Assembly: GCF_025502585.1 (NCBI RefSeq) | Contig: NZ_CP106679.1 | Span: 3,007,501-3,071,500, forward strand | Length of the DNA stretch: 64,000 nt | Direction of reading: 5' to 3' | Source of the DNA: Reichenbachiella agarivorans | GTDB taxonomy: Bacteria; Bacteroidota; Bacteroidia; Cytophagales; Cyclobacteriaceae | Shown here: positions 1 through 8,256 of the stretch, piece by piece | Layout of the letters: each line of letters starts with the position of its first letter | How positions within the stretch are numbered: position 1 is the stretch's first letter | The notes under the pieces: model-generated | Database searches by the model: none | What the model saw: only the letters and a program-made list of their open reading frames with translations | What the model was told of the DNA's origin: nothing | Translations under genes and position numbers: made by a program

Positions 1-335
1 CCATTTGGTTTTTTGATGTTGATCTGTGCTTCTTCCTGATAGTAGGTTCGAGTTACTTGCTCGATGTCTGGATAATCTTCGATGAGAGCTGGACCTACAG
101 GGTGAGGGGTGCCCATTCCTTTGTCGACTCTATCTGGGTAGATGGACTCATTGGAGATGCGATAGATGTTTTCATATCTCTCTTGGTGTTTGTCATAGCT
201 GTTTTCAAATTGAATCACTTTGAAAATAACCAATGAACATCCTATCCCCAGTGCTAGGCCAATGATATTGATCAAAGCATAAGTGCGGTTCTTAGTTAGG
301 TTTCGAATGGCTGTGATGAGATAGTTTCTTAGCAT
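1..335 (-). CDS. ABC transporter permease, FtsX/MacB type (N-terminal part)
   Basis: Reading leftwards from an ATG at 333-335, the first 111 codons are open and run off the window edge. The protein begins MLRNYLITAIRNLTKNR and then has a hydrophobic segment (about residues 20-42), followed by a soluble stretch with SYDKHQERYENIYRISNES. This is the usual start of the MacB_PCD/FtsX permeases common in Bacteroidota, which take part in efflux or lipoprotein and peptide export at the inner membrane. It faces away from a sigma-54 response regulator/kinase pair and has a sigma-54-like promoter just upstream, so control by that pair is inferred. The C-terminal FtsX domain is outside the window. Confidence 0.8.
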   Translation of the reverse strand, partial: MLRNYLITAIRNLTKNRTYALINIIGLALGIGCSLVIFKVIQFENSYDKHQERYENIYRISNESIYPDRVDKGMGTPHPVGPALIEDYPDIEQVTRTYYQEEAQINIKKPN

Positions 336-363
336 GTGAGTCTTTGATTGTTTATCGAGGGAT

Positions 364-379
364 AGCTATTCTAATGCCA
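364..379 (-). promoter_or_regulatory. Candidate sigma-54 (-24/-12) promoter
   Basis: On the minus strand the sequence reads TGGCATTAGAATAGCT. It has the invariant GG and GC separated by ten bases and a good -24 element (TGGCAT); the -12 element has one mismatch (TAGCT for TTGCW). Transcription would start near 352, about 17 bases before the permease ATG. The neighbouring gene encodes a sigma-54-dependent activator, which supports the call. Not tested for chance frequency. Confidence 0.5.
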
Positions 380-625
380 TATTGCTAACCACTTGTTTTT
401 CAATTAATTGAACTTGTTTTAGTTTACTTTCTGTATGCAATCGTACACTTTACTGTTTGTTTTTGATACAGTTTTTTGATCCTGACCGTAGATTGAAATA
501 TGCTTTTGAAATTTATTGAATTTATGTTTAAAGCGACTTTATCATGTTTATTTTAAGTTATAGGAATCTAGAAAGGAAGACAAAATACAAGAATCCAATT
601 AGATTTAAATCTTCATTAGTCTCAA

Positions 626-1987
626 ATGGAAAAAGAACAATCAAGAATACTTATAGTAGATGATGATCCCGCAGTTCTTACGACGGCTAGGCTGTTTTTA
701 AAACAGAGATTTTCCTATGTGCATACACTATCGGATTTAAATACCTTGACCAAGGTGATGACAGAGTCTTCTTTTGATGTGGTTTTGCTGGATATGAATT
801 ATTCTAGAGGAGAAAACGATGGTGTAGAAGGATTGAAGCTGATAGAGCAGATCATAAGAGATCATCCTCAGACGGAGGTAATACCGATTACAGCCTACGG
901 AGAGATAGACCTAGCAGTAGAAGCGCTCAAGCGCGGAGCAAGGGATTTTATCACCAAGCCTTGGCAAAATGAAAAGCTGTATGCTACGATTGCCAATCTA
1001 TTGAATCTAAAGAAGAAACAAAATGGTGTTAGCGTTTTGAGAAACGTCAATCAGCCTCTGATTGGAGGTTCATTGGAAACTCACATGATTGGAGCTTGTC
1101 GCAGTTTTAATCAAATGCTGCAAATGATAGAAAAGGTAGCTCCCACGGATGCCAATGTATTGATATTGGGAGAAAATGGTTCAGGAAAGGAATTGGTCGC
1201 CAGAGTGCTTCATCAACAATCGGATCGATGTGACAAACCTTTTATCAAAATTGACCTGGGGTCATTGGTGGACAGTTTGTTTGAATCAGAGTTGTTTGGG
1301 CATGCCAAGGGGGCATTTACAGACGCCCAAAATGAGAAAGAAGGTAAGCTGCAAATGGCTAATGGCGGCACGTTGTTTTTGGATGAAATTGGGAATATAT
1401 CACTCTCTCAGCAGGCTAAATTATTATCAGTATTACAGGACAGAGCGGTTACAAAGGTAGGAGACAATATATCAGTACCACTCGATATTCGTATCATTTC
1501 GGCAACCCATGCAGATTTGCAGGAGATGATCAATCAGGGAGATTTTAGACAAGATTTTTTGTATCGGATTAATACCATTGAGATACAAGTGCCTTCTCTT
1601 CGGCAAAGAGTAGAGGATGTACCTCTCTTAGCTCAGTATTATCTCAATTTGTTCAAAAATAAGTATGGTAAGAAGAGTTTGAAAGTCACTGCAGAAGCGA
1701 TCAAGGTTTTGCAACAATATCCTTGGCCAGGCAATATTAGAGAGCTGAGTCATGTCATAGAACGTACCGTTATCCTAGCTGATCATCTAGTGATCAGGCC
1801 AGCAGATCTCGCACTCATGCCTAGTCATAAGGAAAACAGGGAGTTAGATCTGAATATAGAAGATATGGAAAAGACTTTGATCCTCAAAGCATTGGAAAAG
1901 AACAATGGTAATATGACTCATGCCTCTCGTGATCTGGGTATCGATAGGCAGGCATTGTACCGTAGATTGGAAAAGTATGGTCTATAA
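626..1987 (+). CDS. Sigma-54-dependent response regulator (NtrC family)
   Basis: 453 aa with the three standard parts. The receiver domain has the acidic cluster D12-D14, the phospho-acceptor D56 in VVLLDMN and the conserved lysine in TKPW near residue 111. The AAA+ domain has Walker A GENGSGKE (about 182-189), the sigma-54 contact loop as GAFTDA (about 229-234) and Walker B LFLDEIGN. A Fis-type helix-turn-helix lies at the C-terminus (GNMTHASRDLGIDRQALYRRL). The fifth loop residue is D where most family members have G, a variant also found in functional relatives. Its coding end overlaps the kinase start by 11 bases, so the two are cotranscribed. The likely target is the divergent permease gene. 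Confidence 0.93.
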   Translation: MEKEQSRILIVDDDPAVLTTARLFLKQRFSYVHTLSDLNTLTKVMTESSFDVVLLDMNYSRGENDGVEGLKLIEQIIRDHPQTEVIPITAYGEIDLAVEALKRGARDFITKPWQNEKLYATIANLLNLKKKQNGVSVLRNVNQPLIGGSLETHMIGACRSFNQMLQMIEKVAPTDANVLILGENGSGKELVARVLHQQSDRCDKPFIKIDLGSLVDSLFESELFGHAKGAFTDAQNEKEGKLQMANGGTLFLDEIGNISLSQQAKLLSVLQDRAVTKVGDNISVPLDIRIISATHADLQEMINQGDFRQDFLYRINTIEIQVPSLRQRVEDVPLLAQYYLNLFKNKYGKKSLKVTAEAIKVLQQYPWPGNIRELSHVIERTVILADHLVIRPADLALMPSHKENRELDLNIEDMEKTLILKALEKNNGNMTHASRDLGIDRQALYRRLEKYGL

Positions 1988-3332
1988 TAGGTTTTTCCTG
2001 AAGGTTGTGCTAAGAGTGCTCATGATGCTAGCGGTGATGGTAGTATTCTCAGCGATTTTCTTAAGAGAGGATTTACTGTATTCGCAGTTGGTCTTGGTTA
2101 TAGTGTTGGTTTTTCAGATCATGGAGTTGGTTTTTTTTATCAACAAGACCAATTATGATTTGGCTCGTTTTGTGAGTTCTATCTTGAACGAGGATTTTAC
2201 AATCAGTTTTAATCAATCAGAAAAAGTTAAGTCTTTTGATCAGCTATATGCTTCCTTGAATCAATTTGTGGGTAGGTATAGAGGTATTCAAACTGCCAAA
2301 GCGGGTCAATTCCATTTCTTGACGCAGCTAGTTGATCAAATCGAATTTGGGATCATTACTTTTGATGAACAACAGCAGATCACTTTGATGAATCGACAGG
2401 CGCAAAGTCTTTTAGAGATTCCTGCAGTTTCCAATTGGCAAAATCTGCACAATCCTAATACGCAGTTTTTAAAGGTTCTCTTTACGTTATCTATAGGGAA
2501 AAATCAATTGATAGAAACAAAAATAGGAGAGCAACAGCGCTATTTTTCGGTAAGTGTAACTACTGTCTTCATACAGGAAAACAAATACACGATTGCTTCT
2601 TTTCAGGATATTAAATCTGAGATACAAGGCAAGGAGATTGCAGCTTGGCATAAAATTATTAGGATTTTGACGCATGAGATCATGAACTCTGTCACGCCCA
2701 TGGTTTCTTTGACAGAAACGGTTCAGATGATTTTGCAGGATGATAATAAGGAAGATAAGCCATTGGAATCCTTGAGTCAGGAAAATATTCAGGATGTCAA
2801 TGAAGCATTGCTTACCATTAAAGAACGGAGCAAGGGGATACTCAAGTTTGTCAACAGTTATCGTAAGCTTGCTAAAAGTCCTAAACCAGTTTTGTCTCCT
2901 GTATCTACTCAACAGTTGATTCAAGGGATTCTTAAATTGATGGAGACTCAGTTGAAAGAATGTGGTATAAAAATGACGGTTGTTCATGCAGATGTGATAC
3001 TGAGCATTGATCATTCGTTGATTAGTCAGGTGTTGATCAACTTGATGAAAAATGCAATAGAATCATTGGGCGACACAGAAAAGCCCACAATAGAAATCTC
3101 GACAAGGCAACAGGGTGATTGTTTTCACATTAGTATTTCTGACAATGGTATGGGGATTTCGGTAGACCGAATGGATAAAATTTTTGTACCATTTTATACT
3201 ACAAAGATCGATGGATCAGGAATAGGTCTGAGTCTATCTCGTCAGATCATGGATTTGCATGGCGGTTACTTGGAGGTCACAAGCATTCCAAATGAGCGAA
3301 CCAGCTTCTCATTAATCTTTCCGAACTATTAA
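1977..3332 (+). CDS. Sensor histidine kinase, NtrY-like
   Basis: 451 aa if the ATG at 1977 is used; it overlaps the regulator's end and places two hydrophobic segments (about residues 8-30 and 34-52) at the N-terminus. A PAS-like region follows. The dimerisation helix has the H box LTHEIMNS (H233). The ATP-binding domain has an N box NAIESL, a G1 box DNGMGIS and a G2 box GSGIGLSLSRQIM. It should phosphorylate the regulator encoded just upstream. The stimulus is unknown; in related loci an envelope ABC exporter is the neighbour, so cell-envelope stress or drugs are plausible. An earlier in-frame start at 1920 would lie inside the regulator gene and is less likely. Confidence 0.9.
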   Translation: MVYNRFFLKVVLRVLMMLAVMVVFSAIFLREDLLYSQLVLVIVLVFQIMELVFFINKTNYDLARFVSSILNEDFTISFNQSEKVKSFDQLYASLNQFVGRYRGIQTAKAGQFHFLTQLVDQIEFGIITFDEQQQITLMNRQAQSLLEIPAVSNWQNLHNPNTQFLKVLFTLSIGKNQLIETKIGEQQRYFSVSVTTVFIQENKYTIASFQDIKSEIQGKEIAAWHKIIRILTHEIMNSVTPMVSLTETVQMILQDDNKEDKPLESLSQENIQDVNEALLTIKERSKGILKFVNSYRKLAKSPKPVLSPVSTQQLIQGILKLMETQLKECGIKMTVVHADVILSIDHSLISQVLINLMKNAIESLGDTEKPTIEISTRQQGDCFHISISDNGMGISVDRMDKIFVPFYTTKIDGSGIGLSLSRQIMDLHGGYLEVTSIPNERTSFSLIFPNY

Positions 3333-3531
3333 ATATTGCGATTAGATTTTTGTATCTGTTTTACTTGAACCTTCTCTGGGGGTTTTTAGTATAAGAAAGA
3401 ATTGCATTGTACTGTTATATTTTTTTATTCGAAGGATAGAGCAGCTACTATTGCAGTTAGTATGATTAGGGAGGTACTTAGAGGACGAGACTCTGCGTCT
3501 ATTTGTACAGGGAGTAAAAAATTGAATAAGA

Positions 3532-4752
3532 ATGAGAAGTTGGAATATCCCTAAAGAATCATACTTGACCACTGTGCTGTTGGCAAGTTTGGTGACATTG
3601 TCCCCTTTTGCCATTGATACCTATTTGGCAGCCATGCCTGTGATGGCAGATTTTTTTGGTGTGCACCTGAGTGTCATTGAGTTGACTATTACATTGTACT
3701 TTTTGGGGTTTGCTTTGGGGAATTTTTTTGGAGGTCCCTTGTCTGATTCATTTGGTCGCAAAACTATTGCATTGTGTGGCATAGGGTTGTATGGGTTTTC
3801 ATCGCTCATGATTTCTATAAGCACGAACATTGAGGTAATATTGGTTTTGAGAGTGTTGCAGGCTTTTGGTGGGGGCTTTGCTACAGTTACATCCAACGTA
3901 TTCATTAGCGATTGGTTTGAAGGTAAACAGGTCGCTCGGTTGGTTACAATCACTAGTATGATGATGATGCTTGCACCATTGATGGCTCCTGTGATCGGAT
4001 CATTTTTGATTCTTCATTTTGGCTGGCAGTCGGTTTTCTATTTTCTGTTTGGTTTTTCTTGTGTATTGTTTTTGGTGTTTTCTCTTTTTGTGTCCGAATC
4101 GAGAGATGCTGCGTTGATCACCCGAAAGTTAACAGGAAGACAGTTGGTGGATAAGTACCGAGCTTTTTTTCAAGATCGTCAATCAATTATTTTTCTGTTT
4201 TCAATCAGTTTGTCCATGTCAGGGATGTATATTTTTATCACCAGTGCATCATTTATGTATATGGAGTTTTTTGGAATTAACGCGAAGTACTTTCCTTATT
4301 TGTTTGCAGCCAATATCATTCTCAATATTCTACTTTCGTTTCTGAATACTTATTTACTAAAGTATTTTAGACCCAGATACATATTGAGGGCAGGGATGTT
4401 GCTGCAGCTTGTCGCTGGAGTGATTCTGTTGGTGACTGTCCGCATGAATGAGCCCTCATTTTGGGGGGTGTTTTTGGGAGTGGTGTTATTTATAGGTAGT
4501 CTAGGACTCGTGTTTGGTAACGGTACGGCTGTCATTCTCAATCATAATCCCAAGGTAAGTTCATCTGCTAATGCAGCCATTGGGATCACCAGGTTTGTAC
4601 TGGGCTTTTTGATGGGAAGTATTATTGCACTTTTCCATGCGGATGATTTGGTGCCAATAGGTACGGCGATGTTTCTCTGTACCCTTGCGGGGAATGTGAT
4701 GTACAACATCGGTATGAGGCAGAAAGCACATGTGGAGGTAAGTGGTTATTGA
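3532..4752 (+). CDS. MFS drug-resistance transporter, Bcr/CflA family
   Basis: 406 aa with about 12 hydrophobic segments. The N-terminal pattern SPFAIDTYLAAMP and the motif A loop GPLSDSFGRK (68-77) are typical of Bcr/CflA proton antiporters, which export drugs such as bicyclomycin or chloramphenicol across the inner membrane; the substrate here is unknown. It is monocistronic as far as can be seen and is followed by a strong hairpin at 4792-4835. The DNA of its last 15 or so conserved codons (from 4668) is repeated almost unchanged at 8909-8955, where it forms a 3' remnant of a similar gene. Confidence 0.88.
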   Translation: MRSWNIPKESYLTTVLLASLVTLSPFAIDTYLAAMPVMADFFGVHLSVIELTITLYFLGFALGNFFGGPLSDSFGRKTIALCGIGLYGFSSLMISISTNIEVILVLRVLQAFGGGFATVTSNVFISDWFEGKQVARLVTITSMMMMLAPLMAPVIGSFLILHFGWQSVFYFLFGFSCVLFLVFSLFVSESRDAALITRKLTGRQLVDKYRAFFQDRQSIIFLFSISLSMSGMYIFITSASFMYMEFFGINAKYFPYLFAANIILNILLSFLNTYLLKYFRPRYILRAGMLLQLVAGVILLVTVRMNEPSFWGVFLGVVLFIGSLGLVFGNGTAVILNHNPKVSSSANAAIGITRFVLGFLMGSIIALFHADDLVPIGTAMFLCTLAGNVMYNIGMRQKAHVEVSGY

Positions 4753-4791
4753 ACGACGGTCAATTAGAGAATCGAAGGAAGCAATGAGTGC

Positions 4792-4835
4792 AACGATAGA
4801 GATTCGATATGGGGACCCATCGAATCTCTATCGTT
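4792..4835. terminator. Strong hairpin between convergent MFS and SDR genes
   Basis: A perfect 17-base inverted repeat (4792-4808 and 4819-4835) with a ten-base GC-rich loop that can pair further (GGG/CCC). It is followed on the plus strand by a short T/A tract. It sits between two converging genes and probably terminates both. Confidence 0.7.
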
Positions 4836-4868
4836 TAAAAAAGGGAATGGAAATTACCGATATAAGAA

Positions 4869-5603
4869 CTAAATCAAAGCGCCATTTGCACCCACGACTT
4901 GTCCAGAAATCCATTTGGAATCATCACTGGCTAAAAAGAGAATGACTTTGGCTATATCTATGGGTTTAGCCAGTCGATTGAAGGCATTCATTGCGCTGAG
5001 TTTGTCTATCGTTTCTTGTGATTTACCTTCCAGAAATAGATCTGTCTCTGTTGCACCTGGTGCTAGGGCATTTACCGATATTCCTCTTCCTATTTCTTTT
5101 GAAAAAACACGAGTCATTTGTTCCACTGCTGCTTTGGATGCGGAATACAAGGCATAGGTGGGGAACATCAGTTTGACCGTGCTCGATGATATGTTGATAA
5201 TGTTTCCATTGTCTGCAAGTTTACTGTTAGCCTCTTGCAGCATATTGAAGATGCCTCGTACATTGACGTCAAACTGTCTTGTGAAGTCTTCTTGCGAATT
5301 GTCTTTCAGTAGCTTGGAAACCATGACGCCAGCGTTGTTTACCAATACATCTACTTTGCCATAGGCAGCTATCGCTTCATCAAACAGGCGGGTCGTCTCT
5401 TTTCTCTGACTCACATCTGCTTTGATTGCCAGTGCTTTGCCTCCTTTTTTTGTGATTTCATCTACTGTTTTTTGTGCGTCAGCAGCACTGTTCGAATGAT
5501 TTATGATCACTTTGGCACCTTCGTTTGCCAGAAGGAGTGCCGTTTCTTTGCCTATTCCTCTGGAGGCACCTGTTACGATTATTACTTTGTCTTTTAGTTT
5601 CAT
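4869..5603 (-). CDS. SDR-family NAD(P)-dependent oxidoreductase
   Basis: 244 aa, the usual length for a classical short-chain dehydrogenase. It has the Rossmann motif TGASRGIG (11-18), NNAG (89-92), the catalytic Ser in ISSS (139-141) and YSASK (Tyr153, Lys157). It ends in ISGQVVGANGALI. The subfamily resembles glucose/3-oxoacyl-ACP reductase-like enzymes; the substrate cannot be told. It is the last gene of the TetR-led operon, nine bases after the small membrane protein, so the enzyme is probably induced together with the redox proteins there. Confidence 0.92.
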   Translation of the reverse strand: MKLKDKVIIVTGASRGIGKETALLLANEGAKVIINHSNSAADAQKTVDEITKKGGKALAIKADVSQRKETTRLFDEAIAAYGKVDVLVNNAGVMVSKLLKDNSQEDFTRQFDVNVRGIFNMLQEANSKLADNGNIINISSSTVKLMFPTYALYSASKAAVEQMTRVFSKEIGRGISVNALAPGATETDLFLEGKSQETIDKLSAMNAFNRLAKPIDIAKVILFLASDDSKWISGQVVGANGALI

Positions 5604-5612
5604 GGTGATTTT

Positions 5613-5849
5613 TTATTGGGTCTTAGCGTTCAACTTGTAAATAGAGATTGCAGTCAACAGGGTTGCGATGATCACAAGTATCATTTTGGGTTCTGGCCTG
5701 GCAAAGAATTCCAAGCCTAGTGCTGTGATCATCGTGATCAGTAAAAAAGAGAAGGCTAGCTTACCAACAGTCTTATTTCCTTGTATGGCAAAAAACGCCA
5801 TGGCAAAGATTGCCATGGCGTTCAATATTTGATCTAAGATCTTTTTCAT
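5613..5849 (-). CDS. Small membrane protein, unknown
   Basis: 78 aa, very hydrophobic, with two or three membrane-spanning segments (about 10-28, 30-48 and 54-72) and a short basic tail. I do not recognise a family. Its start overlaps the end of the upstream peroxiredoxin-like gene (ATGA), and the SDR gene follows after nine bases, so it is part of the same transcript. The tight packing argues that it is real. Confidence 0.65.
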   Translation of the reverse strand: MKKILDQILNAMAIFAMAFFAIQGNKTVGKLAFSFLLITMITALGLEFFARPEPKMILVIIATLLTAISIYKLNAKTQ

Positions 5850-6625
5850 TTCAATGTTTTTAGCACTTCGATGAGATCGACTGGTTCTGCTCTGTTTCTA
5901 TAATCAGGGTCTAGAAAAGCATATTTAATGACCCTGTCTTGTCCTATTATATAAGTAGCAGCTATGGGCAATTCTCCCTTGTCATTCCCATTGTAATTGC
6001 TCAGTCCAAATCCATTTTGATATTTTTTGATCAAGTCGTCGGTGAGTTTGTATGCTACTTTGTACTGGTGTGCAACCCTGTTGTCCAAATCACTTAGTAC
6101 CTCAAATTCCAATTCGTTTTTTTCCTTGGTGGAAATAGAGCTGTCAGGGAGTTGAGGTGATACAGCCAGTAGATTTGCACCATACTTTTTGAAATCAGGG
6201 AGTGACTCTTGCATGTGTCGGAGTGTCAAATTGCAGTATGGACACCACCCCCCGCGGTACCACATCAAAATAACTGGGCCATTTTCTAGTTCATCATAAA
6301 GCGTGATGGTTTTATCCGTTGCGTTTGGAAGAGAAAAGTTTATCGCTGTATCACCTACTTGAAGTGCATTCTCTTGGATTTTATTTTGTCTTATAGACTC
6401 TATTCCTGCAGCACTCTGTTGTTTTTTTTCTTCTGATGCATTTTCTAGGAAATTCATCTTGCGTTCATTCAAAACAGTTTCCAAGGGCCTCTGTGTAATC
6501 TCTTTTTCAGTATCCACAAGTGTTTTGTTTTCAGAATCCATGGACGTTTTGTTTTGCTTTGAGTCTCCACAGCCCGCAACTATTAGGATGACTGCACTGA
6601 GAAGGAGGTATTTTGTTTTCATCAT
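5846..6625 (-). CDS. Peroxiredoxin-like (AhpC/TSA) lipoprotein
   Basis: 259 aa. A lipoprotein signal (VAGC, Cys19) predicts anchoring in the envelope. A linker of about 70 charged residues precedes a thioredoxin-fold domain with the active site WYRGGWCPYC (Cys128, Cys131), as in the AhpC/TSA peroxiredoxin-like family that has a CPYC rather than a PxxxT/SxxC site. A thiol peroxidase or thiol-disulfide role in the periplasm is inferred. It lies 25 bases after the HAD gene in a five-gene operon headed by a TetR regulator. Confidence 0.82.
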   Translation of the reverse strand: MMKTKYLLLSAVILIVAGCGDSKQNKTSMDSENKTLVDTEKEITQRPLETVLNERKMNFLENASEEKKQQSAAGIESIRQNKIQENALQVGDTAINFSLPNATDKTITLYDELENGPVILMWYRGGWCPYCNLTLRHMQESLPDFKKYGANLLAVSPQLPDSSISTKEKNELEFEVLSDLDNRVAHQYKVAYKLTDDLIKKYQNGFGLSNYNGNDKGELPIAATYIIGQDRVIKYAFLDPDYRNRAEPVDLIEVLKTLK

Positions 6626-6650
6626 TTTTATTTTATTTAGAACGTATTGG

Positions 6651-7454
6651 TTATTTCAATGTGATTAGTTTTTCTGCTACTAATTTTAAGTTTTGTTCAG
6701 AAATTTCTGGGTTGGGAGCGAGAGGGTACAGTTGTGCACCTGGTCTACTGATGAATGCCCCTCTCCAGTTGGCCCATAGTGCGCCTGCTATATCCCAGCC
6801 GTGAGCAGCTACCAAGAGACATTCGTGAGGTTGTACGCCCATTTTTCTAGCGGCCCAGTCATAGGCATCTGTGTGTGGTTTGAATTTCCCAATATCCTCT
6901 ACGCTTAATCTCTCTTCGAAGAATTCCGTCAATCCTGCATTTTCAAATTGTGTCGCTACGCCTTTGTTGGAAGAGTTGGTGAAGGAAACCAGCTTATAGC
7001 CTGTGTCTTTTAGTTGCTGCAGTGCTGCTTTTACTTCTGGGTGTGCTGGTAGTGATCGAATGGGACCGAGAATGGCTTTTTTGGCTTGGTCTTCTGAGAT
7101 TTTGATGTCGTGATTAGCGGCGACCATTTGTAAAGCAGCCGCACCAATGACGCCAAAGTCATTGTACTGTCTCCCTACTGTGGTGACCAGCGAATATTGT
7201 AGCATTGTTGTAAACCATAGTGGCAATAGATCACGTCTACCTCCAAGTGCTTTCCCTACACTCTCTCTCATTGCTGTGAGGTCTAATAGAGTTTCGTTTA
7301 CATCAAAAAATAGAACCTTTGGTCTAGTATCCGAGTTCTGCACGGCGCTGCTCTTGGTTTCGTTGGATGTTGCAAAACCTAAGGTAGGCATCACTGAACC
7401 TGCTAGTCCAAATAGCACTGTTTTTTTAGCGAAATCTCTTCTGTTACTCTTCAT
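6651..7454 (-). CDS. Haloacid dehalogenase type II-like hydrolase with Tat signal
   Basis: 267 aa. The N-terminus has a twin-arginine signal (NRRDFAKK followed by a hydrophobic stretch ending near GFATS, residues 5-30), predicting export of the folded enzyme. The HAD core then follows: nucleophile D51 in FFDVNETL, motif II SFTNSS (157-162), Lys192 in KFKPHTDAY and the motif III region. The sequence matches (S)-2-haloacid dehalogenases, which remove halide from 2-haloalkanoates, but the activity is inferred. Export is unusual because most family members are cytoplasmic. It is the second gene of the operon, with the best palindromic operator in the 47-base gap before it. Confidence 0.85.
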   Translation of the reverse strand: MKSNRRDFAKKTVLFGLAGSVMPTLGFATSNETKSSAVQNSDTRPKVLFFDVNETLLDLTAMRESVGKALGGRRDLLPLWFTTMLQYSLVTTVGRQYNDFGVIGAAALQMVAANHDIKISEDQAKKAILGPIRSLPAHPEVKAALQQLKDTGYKLVSFTNSSNKGVATQFENAGLTEFFEERLSVEDIGKFKPHTDAYDWAARKMGVQPHECLLVAAHGWDIAGALWANWRGAFISRPGAQLYPLAPNPEISEQNLKLVAEKLITLK

Positions 7455-7468
7455 ATAAGCGTAGTTTT

Positions 7469-7492
7469 AAAACATTCTACATAGAATGTTTT
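7469..7492. promoter_or_regulatory. Palindromic operator O1 for the TetR operon
   Basis: A 24-base palindrome: two perfect 11-base arms (AAAACATTCTA and its complement) around a central CA. It lies between the TetR stop and the HAD start. Sixteen bases of it (right arm plus centre) recur exactly upstream of the TetR gene, as expected for an autoregulating TetR repressor. Confidence 0.7.
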
Positions 7493-7501
7493 GGTAAAAA
7501 A

Positions 7502-8104
7502 TTATTTATTTAATTGTCTTATATACATGCTTAATCCTGACATGTATTCTTCAAGTATGACGTCATCATTGTATAGTTTTCTAATGCCTCGAACCCCTTC
7601 GAATGCACTGATCAAATACGTGGCTACTGCTTGACTATGGATATTTTGCTTGATGGTGTTTTCTGTTTTCCCTCTTTCTATCAATGAGGTCAATGCAGAT
7701 TTCCATTGTTCTATTATGTTCTTTAAAGCAATTTGATAGGCTGTTTCATAGTCGCCAATTTCATTGATGAGATTGTTGATAGGGCATCCGTGCTGTTTTT
7801 CATAGGGGGCAAAGGATTTGATACGTTGCAAAAAGGTTGATTCTAGTATCTCTATTGCGTTTCCTGTTTCGTACAAAGGGCGGATCATTCCTTCGTACAC
7901 GCGTTTTTGAAGTTTTATTCCAATCACTTCTACCCCTAGTTCTTTTTTGTTTTTGTAGTGATGATAGAATGCTCCCTTTGAAAGCTTTGCATTCGCCATG
8001 ATTTTTTCTATGCTGGTGGTTTTAAAACCACTTTCATAAAAAAGAGTGAATGCACTGTCCAAAATGATTTGTCTGGTGACTTCTGACTTTAGCTGTTGTT
8101 GCAT
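7502..8104 (-). CDS. TetR/AcrR-family transcriptional regulator
   Basis: 200 aa from the ATG at 8102-8104. The helix-turn-helix is at residues 29-50 (TTSIEKIMANAKLSKGAFYHHY), and the C-terminus is the divergent ligand-binding part with a TetR_C motif (HGCPINNLINEIGD). A GTG 12 bases further upstream would start within the operator, so ATG is preferred. It heads a minus-strand operon of five genes. Repeated palindromes upstream of the gene and just after it suggest that it represses itself and, separately, the downstream genes. The ligand is unknown; the cargo suggests a toxic electrophile or halogenated compound. Confidence 0.88.
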   Translation of the reverse strand: MQQQLKSEVTRQIILDSAFTLFYESGFKTTSIEKIMANAKLSKGAFYHHYKNKKELGVEVIGIKLQKRVYEGMIRPLYETGNAIEILESTFLQRIKSFAPYEKQHGCPINNLINEIGDYETAYQIALKNIIEQWKSALTSLIERGKTENTIKQNIHSQAVATYLISAFEGVRGIRKLYNDDVILEEYMSGLSMYIRQLNK

Positions 8105-8115
8105 GGTGCTGTACA

Positions 8116-8139
8116 CGAAAAGACTACATAGAATGTTTT
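8116..8139. promoter_or_regulatory. Second TetR operator (half-conserved)
   Basis: CTACATAGAATGTTTT at 8124-8139 is identical to the right 16 bases of the palindrome at 7469-7492. The left arm is degenerate. It lies 20 bases before the TetR ATG, a suitable place for autorepression. Confidence 0.6.
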
Positions 8140-8256
8140 ATTTTGTTATGAGATGTATAATTCAGACATTTTTGGAAATACTAGGACATAGGTGCTGTCA
8201 TAATTGAGGCTATATTCGCAGTAGATGAATAGTTTTCACATATAACAATCAAAAAA

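Noticed and set aside
420-460. Second sigma-54-like site around TGCAATCGTACAC
   Set aside because: On the minus strand the GC is present but the GG ten bases before it is AA, so the essential spacing pair is missing.
626-1987. GAFTDA in place of GAFTGA as a sign of a defective sigma-54 activator
   Set aside because: The substitution is seen in active relatives, and all other motifs are complete.
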